Source: Nannocystis pusilla (GTDB taxonomy: Bacteria; Myxococcota_A; Polyangia; Nannocystales; Nannocystaceae). Taken from it: DNA of 64,000 bases. How positions within the stretch are numbered: position 1 is the first letter of the stretch; each line of letters opens with the position of its first letter. The notes below the pieces were generated by a model. That model was given only the letters and a program-made list of their open reading frames with translations, was not told the DNA's origin and did not search any database. The DNA lies in contig NZ_JAIRAU010000048.1 in NCBI RefSeq assembly GCF_020073745.1, forward strand, positions 62,001 to 126,000. The letters are read 5' to 3'. Shown one piece after another: positions 45,475 to 54,130 of this stretch. Made by a program: the position numbers and the translations under genes.

Positions 45475-46544
45475 GGAATTCGCAGCTGCACGCCGAGCAC
45501 GGCGCGGAAGGCGGCGGGGTGGGCGCGAAACACCGGTCCGACGCCGTCGAGGACGAACAGCGGGCGCACCAGCGCGACCACGGCGTCGACGCCGAGAGTG
45601 ACCGCGACCCGCCGGGCCACCGGGACGGCCAGCTCGGGCCCGACGACCGCGGCCAGCCACGGCTGTGCGCGCGTGCGCGCGGCGCCGGTGCCGAAGGCGG
45701 CGCCGAGCAGGGCCCCGGCCTCGAGGCCGCCGCACGCGGCCAGCTCGAGGCGCGGGCGCAGGCCGGCGACGCCGCAGGCGCGGATCGAAGCTGTCCACAA
45801 GGACATGCGCGCGCCGGGCGGCCGCTGCGGGTCGGGACGAGCGTCGCGCGGGACGTAGCCGGCGAACCCGAGCTCGACGCGGAAGGCCCGGCGCATGACG
45901 CCGAGAGCGAGCGCGAGGCCGCCGGTCGGGCCGGGCAGGCTGCCCTGGTCGAACACGCCGGCGAGGCGCAGCGAGGCGCGCGGGCGATCGGGGGGCGCAG
46001 GCGCGGGCGCGGGCGGATCGAGCGGGTCGGCCGGCAGCGCGGGCGCGACGGGCGGGTCGAGCGGGTCGGCCGGCAGCGCGGGCGCGACGGCGGGAGCCCG
46101 GGCGACGGCGGGCGCGGGCGAGAGTGTACTTTGAGTCATGTCCTGAAGAGCAGGATCTTCAGGCCATGTCCCATCGGACTCGGGCGGGAGCGCGGGCGGG
46201 ACCCCGGCGCGGGCCAGGGTCGGGTCGGCGGCGGTGGCGAGGATCTCGGCGGTGGCGTCGGCGAGCACCTGGCAGCCGCGCGCGCGCAGGGTCCGGCGGT
46301 CGAGGCCGGCGTCGCTGTGCAGCTCGAGGTCGAGGCGGAGGCCGCGGGGCTCGCGGGTGACGACGGCGCGGGCGCGGACCCGCTCCTCCGCCGGACCGGC
46401 GCCGGCGGGGCGACTGACGAGCCGCGCGGCCGCGGCCGCGACGGCGTCCCGCGGCGGGCAGTCGGCCGGGGCGACCCACTCGAGGTCGACGTCCGCGGGG
46501 GCGAGCGCGGCCGCGAGACCGAGGACGAGGACGGGGACGAACAC
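45471..46544 (-). CDS. Putative outer-membrane/secreted protein, 357 aa, first gene of the sigma operon
   Basis: GTG start at 46544 (VFVPVLVLGLAAALAPADVD) gives a signal peptide without lipobox. The first half has paired Cys (DCPPRD, RGCQVL) and a linker with a direct repeat of VAPALPADPLDPP. The second half is rich in Gly, Ala and short hydrophobic strands separated by charged turns (ASLRLAGVFDQG, FRVELGFAGYVPR, ELAVPVARRVAVTLGVDAVVALV), resembling an outer-membrane beta-barrel. Two palindrome copies are read in frame. It lies upstream of the sigma gene with ATGA overlap, so it is likely controlled by that sigma factor, perhaps as a target. Confidence 0.7.
   Translation of the reverse strand: MFVPVLVLGLAAALAPADVDLEWVAPADCPPRDAVAAAAARLVSRPAGAGPAEERVRARAVVTREPRGLRLDLELHSDAGLDRRTLRARGCQVLADATAEILATAADPTLARAGVPPALPPESDGTWPEDPALQDMTQSTLSPAPAVARAPAVAPALPADPLDPPVAPALPADPLDPPAPAPAPPDRPRASLRLAGVFDQGSLPGPTGGLALALGVMRRAFRVELGFAGYVPRDARPDPQRPPGARMSLWTASIRACGVAGLRPRLELAACGGLEAGALLGAAFGTGAARTRAQPWLAAVVGPELAVPVARRVAVTLGVDAVVALVRPLFVLDGVGPVFRAHPAAFRAVLGVQLRIP
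45791..45806. repeat. Exact palindrome in the outer-membrane-like gene
   Basis: CTGTCC ACAA GGACAT, exact core, coding on the minus strand (MSLWTAS). Confidence 0.75.
46018..46090. repeat. 39-bp tandem direct repeat
   Basis: Two adjacent copies offset by 39 bases match exactly over 34 bases (46018-46051 and 46057-46090), encoding a duplicated VAPALPADPLDPP in the periplasmic Pro-rich linker. A recent slip-type duplication in coding DNA. Confidence 0.85.
46137..46180. repeat. Palindrome units in the outer-membrane-like gene
   Basis: CATGTCCTGAAGAGCAGGA (46137-46155) and CCATGTCCCATCGGACT (46164-46180), partly decayed copies, read in frame in the linker. Confidence 0.55.
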
Positions 46545-46627
46545 CGCGGGGGAGAGTATCGGGTCTCGCGGGGGTCTGCACGCCGGGCTCGCGGCGGGCA
46601 GTCGTCCGGATGACGCGCGCGAGAGAT

Positions 46628-46643
46628 CTGTCCGAAGAGACAG
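46628..46643. repeat. Palindrome in the divergent promoter region
   Basis: CTGTCC GAAG AGACAG, one mismatch, between the divergent genes starting at 46544 (-) and 46681 (+). It could affect both promoters. Confidence 0.7.
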
Positions 46644-46680
46644 GCCGGCCGTCGACAGCGGGGCGGCGGTTTCCTACTGT

Positions 46681-48639
46681 GTGGGGGTGTCGGTTCCTGA
46701 TTCGCTGCGTATTTCGGGTGTATGTGTCGCGCTGTCGTTGCTGCCGCCGGGCTGCGGCGACGACGGGGCCGGCGCGACGGCGACCACGCCGTCGACGGCG
46801 ACGACGACGACGCCCACCTCGCAGACGAGCGAGACCGCCGGCACCTCGACCGACGTCGTGCCGACCGAGGGCGGTAGCACGATGGGCGGCACGCAGAGCA
46901 CGACCGCGGCCACCGATACCGAGACCAGCGCGACGAGCCACGTGACCGACACGGACACCGGCCCGTCGACCGAGACGGCGACGACGATGATGGTCGGCAC
47001 CGACGCGACCACCGACACGACCGGCCCGTCGTGCGGCGCCCCGCTCGGGTGCTCGGACGACCTGCAGTCGGTCACGTGCCTGGGGGCGCCGGTCGAGGCG
47101 TGCGCGCCGGGCAACTACTGCGTCGACGGGGCGTGTACGCCGCTGACGCCGTGCGAGGCTGCGGAGCTGCTGAAGGGCAGCGAGGGCTGCAACTTCTGGT
47201 CGGTCAAGACCGAGCTGATCCCCGATGTCGTCGGCGCCTGCTTCGCCGCGTTCGTCGCCAACACCGGGGACGAGCCGGTCCACATCAACGTGGAGTTCAA
47301 CGGGCAGATGCTGCCCGTCGCCAACTTCGCGCGGATCCCCCAGGGCCAGGGCAAGGACATCGTCTACGGCCCCTACGACGTCGACGCCGGTCTGCCGGCC
47401 GGCGAGGTGGCGATCCTGTTCCTGTCCCGGGGGCCAGGATTCTTCCCGGACTGCCCGGCGCCGGTCGGCGTGGGGATCGAGACCCAGGTGGTCGGGACGG
47501 GCCGCGGCCGCGGCTTCAACATCACCACGGACCGGCCGGTCGCCGCCTACCAGATGCTGCCGTACGGCGGCGGCTCGGTGGCGGCGACGTCGGCGACGCT
47601 GCTGCTGCCGACCAGCGTCTGGGACACCAACTACATCGCCGTCAACGCCTACCGCAAGAGCCTGGACGTGCCCGAAGCCAACCCGCTGACGGTGATCGTC
47701 GCCGACGAGGACGGCACCGAGGTCACGCTCGACCCGAAGGTCGCGGTGGTCGGCGGCAACGCGGTCCAGGGCGGGCCGGCCGGGGTGCCGATCGTGTACA
47801 CGCTGAAGCGCGGGGAGACGATCCAGATCCAGCAGCCGCAAGAGCTGACCGGCTCGCCGCTGGCGGCCAACAAGCGCGTCGGCCTGTTCGGCGGGGCGAG
47901 CTGCCTGAACGTGCCGGTCGACAAATACCCGTGCGACGGGGCGCACCAGCAGATCCCACCGGTCAAGGCGCTCGGCAACGAGTACGTGGCGGTCCGCTAC
48001 CGCAACCGCACGAACCAGGAGGAGTCGCCGCCGTGGCGCGTGGTCGGCATGGTCGACGGCACGCAGCTGACGTGGACGCCGCTCAAGCCGGCCGGCGCGC
48101 CCGACACGCTGGCGCTCGGCGAGGTCGCCGAGTTCAACTCGAACGGCGGCTTCACGGTGCACAGCCAGGACATCGACCACCCGTTCTACCTGGCGGCGTA
48201 CATGACCAGCGGCGACCCGTTCGGCGGCATCGGCGACCCGGAGTGGGTCAACGTCGTGCCGGCGGCCCAGTACCTCGAGAGGTACGTGTTCTTCACCGAC
48301 CCGACCTACTCCGAGACCAACCTCGTGGTCGTGCGCACGCAGAAGAACGGCGCGTTCGCCGACGTCAACCTGAGCTGCGCCGGCCCGCTCGGCGGCTGGC
48401 AGTCGCTCACCGACGACTATCAGTTCACGCGCGTCGACCTCGTCACCGGCGACTTCCAGAACGTCGGCAACTGCTCCAACGGCCGCCACGAGATCTCGAG
48501 CCCCAACCCGTTCGGCGTGACGGTGTGGGGCTGGGGCTCGCCGGACACCGTCGGCTTCTCGACCGAGTTCGTGTCCTACGCGTACCCGGCCGGCGCGGCG
48601 CTCAAGGCGATCAACGACGTGGAGATCATCCCGCAGTGA
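46681..48639 (+). CDS. IgGFc-binding-domain-like surface protein, about 652 aa
   Basis: The start is a GTG at 46681 or 46687; neither has a strong ribosome binding site, so the N-terminus is uncertain. A signal peptide (SLRISGVCVALSLLPPGC) with a lipobox-like PPGC is followed by a Thr/Ser/Asp-rich linker of about 85 residues, then CGAPLGCSDDLQSVTC and a Cys pair domain. The C-terminal 480 residues match the IgGFc-binding N-terminal-like domain family: EGCNFWSVKTELIPDV, VNAYRKSLDVPEANPLTVIVADEDGTEVTL (in parts) and FNITTDRPVAAYQMLPYGGGS. Probably exposed on the surface, adhesive. The name comes from the domain only. Confidence 0.8.
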   Translation: MGVSVPDSLRISGVCVALSLLPPGCGDDGAGATATTPSTATTTTPTSQTSETAGTSTDVVPTEGGSTMGGTQSTTAATDTETSATSHVTDTDTGPSTETATTMMVGTDATTDTTGPSCGAPLGCSDDLQSVTCLGAPVEACAPGNYCVDGACTPLTPCEAAELLKGSEGCNFWSVKTELIPDVVGACFAAFVANTGDEPVHINVEFNGQMLPVANFARIPQGQGKDIVYGPYDVDAGLPAGEVAILFLSRGPGFFPDCPAPVGVGIETQVVGTGRGRGFNITTDRPVAAYQMLPYGGGSVAATSATLLLPTSVWDTNYIAVNAYRKSLDVPEANPLTVIVADEDGTEVTLDPKVAVVGGNAVQGGPAGVPIVYTLKRGETIQIQQPQELTGSPLAANKRVGLFGGASCLNVPVDKYPCDGAHQQIPPVKALGNEYVAVRYRNRTNQEESPPWRVVGMVDGTQLTWTPLKPAGAPDTLALGEVAEFNSNGGFTVHSQDIDHPFYLAAYMTSGDPFGGIGDPEWVNVVPAAQYLERYVFFTDPTYSETNLVVVRTQKNGAFADVNLSCAGPLGGWQSLTDDYQFTRVDLVTGDFQNVGNCSNGRHEISSPNPFGVTVWGWGSPDTVGFSTEFVSYAYPAGAALKAINDVEIIPQ

Positions 48640-48648
48640 CTCGTGCCG

Positions 48649-50712
48649 TCATGACCCGCGCTCGAGGATCTCGCGCGCGCGGGTGATGGCCTCGGGCGTG
48701 CCGGCGAGCGCGAGCACGTCGCCGCTGGCGAGCGGGGCGTGCGGCGCGGGCGAGGTGTCCGACGTCGATTGGCGGCGGACCGCCATCACCGTCGCGCCGC
48801 AGCGCTGGCGCAGCTGCAGGTCGGCGAGCGTGCGACCGACGGCGAAGTCGTCGGCGTCGAGGCGCAGCGGCGCGAGGTCGGGGAAGCCGGGCAGGAGCTC
48901 GTGCATGGCCGGCAGCGGCGGGTGGGCGCCGCTGCCCTCGTGGCTCTGCTTGGCCAGCATGGCGACGATGAGCTCGGTGCCGGCGCGCACGTGGCCCTGG
49001 AGGTTGGCGAGGCTGCGCCAGCCGTCGTAGAGGAGCACGGCGGCGACGACGGCGAGGACCACGAGGATCGAGCTCAGCGGCACGAAGGGCTGGACGATGG
49101 CGACCAGCGGGCCGCTGACGGCGAGGGCGAGGGCGACCTCGAGGGCGACGGTGAGGGCGCTCCGCGGCGCGGCCCCGAGGTCGGGGCCGTCGTCGGCGTG
49201 CACGGGCACGACGATGCGCGCCAGCGTGCGCGCGGTGGCCCGCAGGTGGCGCAGCACGCCGAGGAAGAACAGCGCGACGATCACGAGGGTGAGCGCGATC
49301 CACAGGATCTCGACCAGCGAGGGCGGGAGCAGGAAGCGGCCGGCGAAGAACTCGACGACGTTCCAGTGGATCACGTACGCGCCCGCGGCGGTGGCGACCA
49401 GCAGCGCGGCGTCGACGACCAGCAGGATCACCGACTTGCGCACGCGGCTCCACACCGTGACCGCGCGCGGCGCGGTGCGCAGCCGCTCGATCCACGACTC
49501 GTAGAAGTCGACGAAGGTCTGCAGCCGGCCGGGCAGGTGCCGCTGCAGCGCGTCGGCCAGCGCCTCCGAGCGGCGCACCAGCAGCGGGGTGCTGATCTGC
49601 GTCAGCAGCGACACGCCGACGATCACCGGGAACATGTCGGGCTCGAGGATCCCGGCGGCGATGGCGAAGGCGACGATGATGAACGAGAACTCGCCGTTCT
49701 GCGCGCAGCCGAGGCCGGCGCGCACTGCGTTGACCAGGCCGTTGCCGGTGAGGAAGGCGCCGGTGGTGACGCCGACGACCTTGCCGACGATGACGACCCC
49801 GGTGAGCGCGAGCACCAGCGGCCAGCGGGTGACGATCTCGAGCGGGTCGGACTGCATGCCGACCGAGACGAAGAACACCGAGCCGAAGATGTTGCGCAGC
49901 GGCTGCACGTGCGGCTCGATCTTCGTGCCCTCGCCCGACTCCGAGACCAGCATCCCGGCCATGAAGGCCCCGAGCGCGATCGAGTAGCCGGCCGCGGCCG
50001 CGAGCGAGGTCATGACGAAGCAGACGGCCATGCTGGCGATGAGCACCGTCTCCGGGCGCTCGTGCGCGGCGGCGCGGCGGATGAAGCGCGGGACGACGGC
50101 GAGGCCGAGGGCGAGCAGCGCGAGCAAGAAGCCGATCAGCTGGCCGACCGACAGGGCGAAGTCGCCGGCCGACAACCCGCTGCCGCTGGCGACCGCGGTG
50201 AGCAGCGCGAACACGAGGATCGTCAGCATGTCGTCGAAGACGAGGATGGCGAACGCGAGGTCGACGAAGCCGGCGCGCTGGTTGTGCTCCTCGAAGGCCT
50301 TGGCGGCGATCATGGTCGAGGAGCTGGCGATGCACGCGGCGACGAACAGGCTCTGGAATCGGTCCCAGCCGAACAGGCGCGCGCCGCCGAAGCCGAGCGT
50401 CATCATCAGCGCGACCTCGAACAGCGCGGTGAGCCCGGCGGCGGGGCCGATGCGGGCGATCTTCCGCAGGTTGAACTCGAGGCCGATGGTGAACATCAGC
50501 ATGATGACCCCGAACTCCGAGAGGTCATGGGTGAGCTGGTTGCTGTCGCCGCCGACGTCGATGCCGGGGACGTAGGGGCCGATCAGCACGCCCGCGAGCA
50601 CGTAGCCGAGGACCGGCGGCTGGTTGAGCCGCTGCGAGATCATGCTCGTGACCGTCGCCGTCACCAGGATGACGCTCAGATCCTGTATGTAATGGACGAC
50701 GTCGCCTGGCAT
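48649..50712 (-). CDS. CPA2 monovalent cation:proton antiporter (KefB/YbaL-like)
   Basis: A 687-residue inner-membrane antiporter. The N-terminal 390 residues have about 12 hydrophobic segments, with QRLNQPPVLGYVLAGVLIGP and GVIMLMFTIGLEF typical of CPA2, SSSTMIAAKAFEE and FDDMLTILVFALL (the Asp-Asp region), and GAFMAGMLVSESG. A second hydrophobic region (about 440-580) follows, then a C-terminal TrkA-C/RCK-like domain (about 600-687: DDFAVGRTLADLQLRQRCGATVMAVRR). The start is ATG 50712 in MPGDVVHYIQDLSV; upstream in-frame residues look non-coding. Exchange of K+ or Na+ for H+ cannot be distinguished. Confidence 0.92.
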   Translation of the reverse strand: MPGDVVHYIQDLSVILVTATVTSMISQRLNQPPVLGYVLAGVLIGPYVPGIDVGGDSNQLTHDLSEFGVIMLMFTIGLEFNLRKIARIGPAAGLTALFEVALMMTLGFGGARLFGWDRFQSLFVAACIASSSTMIAAKAFEEHNQRAGFVDLAFAILVFDDMLTILVFALLTAVASGSGLSAGDFALSVGQLIGFLLALLALGLAVVPRFIRRAAAHERPETVLIASMAVCFVMTSLAAAAGYSIALGAFMAGMLVSESGEGTKIEPHVQPLRNIFGSVFFVSVGMQSDPLEIVTRWPLVLALTGVVIVGKVVGVTTGAFLTGNGLVNAVRAGLGCAQNGEFSFIIVAFAIAAGILEPDMFPVIVGVSLLTQISTPLLVRRSEALADALQRHLPGRLQTFVDFYESWIERLRTAPRAVTVWSRVRKSVILLVVDAALLVATAAGAYVIHWNVVEFFAGRFLLPPSLVEILWIALTLVIVALFFLGVLRHLRATARTLARIVVPVHADDGPDLGAAPRSALTVALEVALALAVSGPLVAIVQPFVPLSSILVVLAVVAAVLLYDGWRSLANLQGHVRAGTELIVAMLAKQSHEGSGAHPPLPAMHELLPGFPDLAPLRLDADDFAVGRTLADLQLRQRCGATVMAVRRQSTSDTSPAPHAPLASGDVLALAGTPEAITRAREILERGS

Positions 50713-50978
50713 GCCGAAACGCCGAGGTATAGCGCCGCGGGGCGGCGCGGCCCGGCGAGCGCGCCGCATCGCCGCGGAGCAGGCGATGACGGCGAACGAT
50801 CGCCGCCGCGGGCGAGACGGACGGACGGGCGCGCAGGCGGCGGATGCCGCTCGCGCGGGCATCCTCCGCGTAGCGAGCCGTGGATCGAGGTGTCGTCGAC
50901 GGCCGTCGAGTCCGCCGGCGCACGGGCGCGTGCGCGCGCCCTTTCGCCGGTGAGAGCCGTCGTCTAAGCTCGCGGACC

Positions 50979-52397
50979 ATGACCTGGTCTGTCCGCGTCC
51001 CGCTCCTCGCCGCGGTCCCGCTGCTCGCGTGCACGTCGTCGCCGCCGGGCGGGGCGAGCGAGAGCACGACCGGCGAGGGCGACCCCACGACCGCGCCGGG
51101 GCCGACCACGCTCGAGCCGACGACGACCACGATCGACCCGACGGTCGACCCCTCGCTCACCGACACGAGCACGAGCGAGCCGCCGGTGCCGGTGTGCGGC
51201 GACGGGATCGTCTCGGGCGACGAGGAGTGCGACGACGGCAACCAGGTCGACGACGACTGCTGCACGCTCGCCTGTACCAAGGGACAGCCGGAGCCGGGGC
51301 AGGCTTGCTGGACGGCGATCGTCGAGGGGACCAAAAACGGCGAGGACCTCGCCGGCGGGATCGCGGTCGACGCAGCCGGCGAGATCTACATCGACGCCAG
51401 CGTGGTCGACATGACGGCCGGGCCCGACGCGCTGATCCGCAAATTCGACCCGGGCGGCGTCAGTCAGTGGACGCAGCAGTACGACGGCGGGGTGAACGCG
51501 GCCGACTCGGCCGTTCGTCTGGCGGCCGAGCCGACCGGCTTCCTGGTCGCGGTCGGCCGGCAGACGGTCGCGCAGGGCCAGCCGGGGCTGTTCTGGCTCA
51601 GCAAGTGCACGCCGACCGGGCAGCTGGTGTGGCAGTTCACCGACGACGCGCCGATCGCCGGCGCGGCGGTGGCGATGGCCGGCGACGACCCGGTGGTCGT
51701 CGGCACGATCAAGCAGAACGACGACACCGACGGGCTGGTCCGCAAGTACGACGAGAACGGCGGCGAGATCTGGTCGCGCGTGCACGCCGGCGGCAGCGGC
51801 GGGCTCGACAGCCTGAGCGGGGTGGCGGTCGACGGCGCCGGCAACGTGTATGCGGTCGGGCGCGAGTCGACGGCCGGCCAGGGCTTCGACATCCTCGTCC
51901 TGCAGTACGGGCCCGACGGGCAGCCCGGCTGGACGGACCGGGGGGACGGCGGGATGGGCGGCAACGACTGGGCGCTCGACGTCGCGGTCGACCCCGACGG
52001 CGCGGTGTACGTGGCCGGGCGCGTCGAGACCGGCGGGGGCTTCGCGGACGCGTGGCTGCGCAAGTACGACGGGGCCGGGCAGGCGCTGTGGACGGGCACG
52101 TTCGCCGGCGAATTCGGCGAGAGCGACGACGCCGTGGCGATCGCGGCCGCGGCCGGCGGCGGGTTCGTCGCCGCCGGCGGCACCGCGGTGGGCGAGGACG
52201 ACGTCGACCTGTGGATCCGCCGCTACGACGCCGACGGCAGCGAGATCTGGACCGACGTCGTCGCCGGCATGAACGGCGGGGTCGACACCGCCACCGACGT
52301 CGCGTTCACGCCCGACGGCGGGGTGGTGGTGATCGGCACCATGACGGTGGCGCCCGACCTCAACAGCGACGTGTGGGTGCGCAAGTACGGCCCGTGA
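50979..52397 (+). CDS. Lipoprotein with Cys-rich repeat and beta-propeller repeats, 472 aa
   Basis: Signal peptide MTWSVRVPLLAAVPLLAC (lipobox LLAC), a Thr-rich linker (STTGEGDPTTAPGPTTLE), one myxobacterial Cys-rich repeat (CGDGIVSGDEECDDGNQVDDDCC) and then a long propeller-like region with repeated GGIAVDAAG, GVAVDGAGNVYAVGRES, DVAVDPDGAVYVAGR and DVAFTPDGGVVVIGT blades (SBBP/NHL-like), about seven repeats. The layout equals that of the lipoprotein at 8106-9674. A palindrome (51272-51287) is read in frame as CTKGQP at the domain boundary. Probably a surface lipoprotein; ligand unknown. Confidence 0.85.
   Translation: MTWSVRVPLLAAVPLLACTSSPPGGASESTTGEGDPTTAPGPTTLEPTTTTIDPTVDPSLTDTSTSEPPVPVCGDGIVSGDEECDDGNQVDDDCCTLACTKGQPEPGQACWTAIVEGTKNGEDLAGGIAVDAAGEIYIDASVVDMTAGPDALIRKFDPGGVSQWTQQYDGGVNAADSAVRLAAEPTGFLVAVGRQTVAQGQPGLFWLSKCTPTGQLVWQFTDDAPIAGAAVAMAGDDPVVVGTIKQNDDTDGLVRKYDENGGEIWSRVHAGGSGGLDSLSGVAVDGAGNVYAVGRESTAGQGFDILVLQYGPDGQPGWTDRGDGGMGGNDWALDVAVDPDGAVYVAGRVETGGGFADAWLRKYDGAGQALWTGTFAGEFGESDDAVAIAAAAGGGFVAAGGTAVGEDDVDLWIRRYDADGSEIWTDVVAGMNGGVDTATDVAFTPDGGVVVIGTMTVAPDLNSDVWVRKYGP
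51272..51287. repeat. Palindrome copy in the propeller lipoprotein gene
   Basis: CTGTACC AAGGGACAG, one mismatch in the TGTCC arm, read in frame (CTKGQP). Confidence 0.6.
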
Positions 52398-52403
52398 ACT
52401 TCG

Positions 52404-52464
52404 GACATGCCCTATGGGACATGCTGAAAAGAACATGTCCCGGAGGGCATGTCCTCAGGGCAGC
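52404..52464. repeat. Cluster of palindromes between convergent genes
   Basis: CATGCCC TATG GGACATG (52406-52423), ACATGTCC CGGA GGGCATGT (52433-52452) and an overlapping ATGTCC TCAG GGCAG. They lie between the stop at 52397 and the end of the next gene at 52455, partly within its last codons. Terminator-like placement. Confidence 0.75.
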
Positions 52465-53306
52465 TCCTTGTCCTCGTCGATGAACTCGAGCTGGAGCTCG
52501 TCGGCGTCGAGGTCCTTGTTCTCGAGCTCGACCGCCTCGTCGGCGGGCTCGGGCGCGGGGAAGCGCGGCTCGGGGACGATGAGCGGGCGGTCGGGGGCGG
52601 TGATGCGCTCGTCGGCCGAGGTGTCGCGCGGGCCGGTGTAGTCGTGGCTGCGCAGGTCCCGGCGATCGATGGCGCGCATCGCCTGGTCCTGGCTCGAGCC
52701 GCGGTCGCGCAGGTGCTCGGTGATCCACGCGTCGCGGCGGGACGGGTGGTCGTCCTTGTGCGTGCTGCGGGGCTTGCTCTCGACCTCGTCGTCGGCGAAC
52801 GTCTCGACCGGTCCGGGCGGCGGCGGGGCCACGTGCGGACCGATCCGCAGCAAGTTGGTGACGTCGCGGACGCCGGCGATCTGGTAGGCGATGTCCTCGA
52901 TGAGCCGCTTGGTCGCGCGGCGGCGGACGCGACCCCGCAGCAGGACCTCGCCGCGCTCGACCAGCACCTCGACGTCGGAGGCATCGATCTCGTCGTGCGC
53001 AGCGAGGATGACGTGGAGGTCGTCGCGGATCGACTCGTCGCTGCGGCGATAGCCGCGCGGGCCGCGGCCGCTGTGCTCCGGTGGGGCGAGCTCGGGCTCG
53101 AGTTCCATGCCGGTATAGTCGAGCTCGGCGTATTCGGACTCGTCGAGGCGCGTGCCGTCGAGCGTGGCGTAGGCGCCGTAGCCCTGATAGCTGGCGTCGG
53201 CCTGGGGGACCCGCGATTCGGCGAATCCCCAGGGGAATCGCGGCCCCTGGCCGAAATCACCGGTGTGTCGGAATCCGTCCTCGATGGGCATTCTGCGCCG
53301 GGTCAT
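52455..53306 (-). CDS. BON-domain protein, 283 aa
   Basis: A cytoplasmic or periplasmic protein without a clear signal peptide at the ATG at 53306. An acidic, Gly/Tyr-rich N-terminus (about 1-85) precedes a BON domain (about 88-155: SDESIRDDLHVILAAHDEIDASDVEVLVERGEVLLRGRV in parts, then YQIAGVRDVTNLLRI), a phospholipid-binding or osmotic-stress-linked fold. The C-terminus (about 175-283) is polar, Pro/Asp/Glu-rich and low in complexity, ending LEFIDEDKELP, whose last codons overlap a palindrome. No partner is indicated. Confidence 0.8.
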   Translation of the reverse strand: MTRRRMPIEDGFRHTGDFGQGPRFPWGFAESRVPQADASYQGYGAYATLDGTRLDESEYAELDYTGMELEPELAPPEHSGRGPRGYRRSDESIRDDLHVILAAHDEIDASDVEVLVERGEVLLRGRVRRRATKRLIEDIAYQIAGVRDVTNLLRIGPHVAPPPPGPVETFADDEVESKPRSTHKDDHPSRRDAWITEHLRDRGSSQDQAMRAIDRRDLRSHDYTGPRDTSADERITAPDRPLIVPEPRFPAPEPADEAVELENKDLDADELQLEFIDEDKELP

Positions 53307-53375
53307 GCTCAGCCTCCGCGCTCCAATTCTTGTGCATGGTCACGGCGCGGGCAAGCGGCGGCGCCCGGCGCGACG

Positions 53376-53966
53376 TCATTCGACGGGGAGCAAGACGATG
53401 TCGACGCGACGCTCGTAGGGCCAATCGCTCGGGGCCTCGGGCGCGGCGCCGGGTTCACCGGCAGGCACGACGACGACGCTCTCGGGGTCGACGCCGAGCT
53501 GCGAGAGGAAGTCGCTGACCGACGCGGCGCGCGACATGCCGATCTTGTCGTCGTACTCGGTGCTGCCGCGCGGGTCGGTGTGACCGCGCAGCTCGACCTT
53601 GCGGTCGCGCAGCGGGCCGGTGGTGAGGCACTCGGCGACGCGCCGCAGCAGGATGTTGTCCTCGGGCTCGAGCGCCGACGAGTCGAACTCGAAGTAGGAC
53701 TCCGGCTCGAGCGGGATCCCGCAAGCAGTAGCGAGCGGGACGTCGATGAACACGCCGGTGATCTCGATCGGCATCTCGGCGTCCGTCCGCGCCTCGACGT
53801 CGCGCGCCGGCGGCAGCGCCTCGCGCTCCTCGGCCTCGGCGATCAGCGCCGCGTCGACGCGCTCGGCGACGTCGTCGGCGTGCTCGACCGGCCGGTCGGC
53901 TCGAGTCCTGGCACAGCCCGCCGCGGACGCGAGGAGCACACAGAGGGACAGGTGGACGGCTCTCAT
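53376..53966 (-). CDS. OmpA-family lipoprotein (Pal-like), 196 aa
   Basis: Signal peptide MRAVHLSLCVLLASAAGC with lipobox SAAGC. The C-terminal OmpA domain (about residues 90-190) carries YFEFDSSALEPEDN, ELRGHTDPRGSTEYDDKIGMSRAASVSDFLSQLGV and DWPYERRVDIVLLP, including the HTD and R positions that contact peptidoglycan diaminopimelate. This anchors the outer membrane to peptidoglycan. It lacks the usual tolB-pal operon context. Start ATG 53966 is well placed for the signal peptide; the longer upstream open frame looks non-coding. Confidence 0.9.
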   Translation of the reverse strand: MRAVHLSLCVLLASAAGCARTRADRPVEHADDVAERVDAALIAEAEEREALPPARDVEARTDAEMPIEITGVFIDVPLATACGIPLEPESYFEFDSSALEPEDNILLRRVAECLTTGPLRDRKVELRGHTDPRGSTEYDDKIGMSRAASVSDFLSQLGVDPESVVVVPAGEPGAAPEAPSDWPYERRVDIVLLPVE

Positions 53967-54103
53967 GGCCGCCAGGATTGGCCGGCGCGCGAGGCCGTCA
54001 AGCGCGGCCGCGCCGGCCCCGGCGGCGCAGGCGAGCAGACCGGCCGACCGCTCGCCGGCGCCGCAGCTGCGCATGCGGCGGCGGATCGGCCATGGCTTTC
54101 GGG

Positions 54104-54126
54104 GCATGTGTTAAAAAACATGTCCG
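54104..54126. repeat. Palindrome unit after the VWA gene
   Basis: GCATGT GTTAAAAA ACATGT (54104-54123), stem altered but pairing. It lies just after the stop codon of the VWA gene (stop at 54131, minus strand). Confidence 0.6.
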
Positions 54127-54130
54127 AAGG

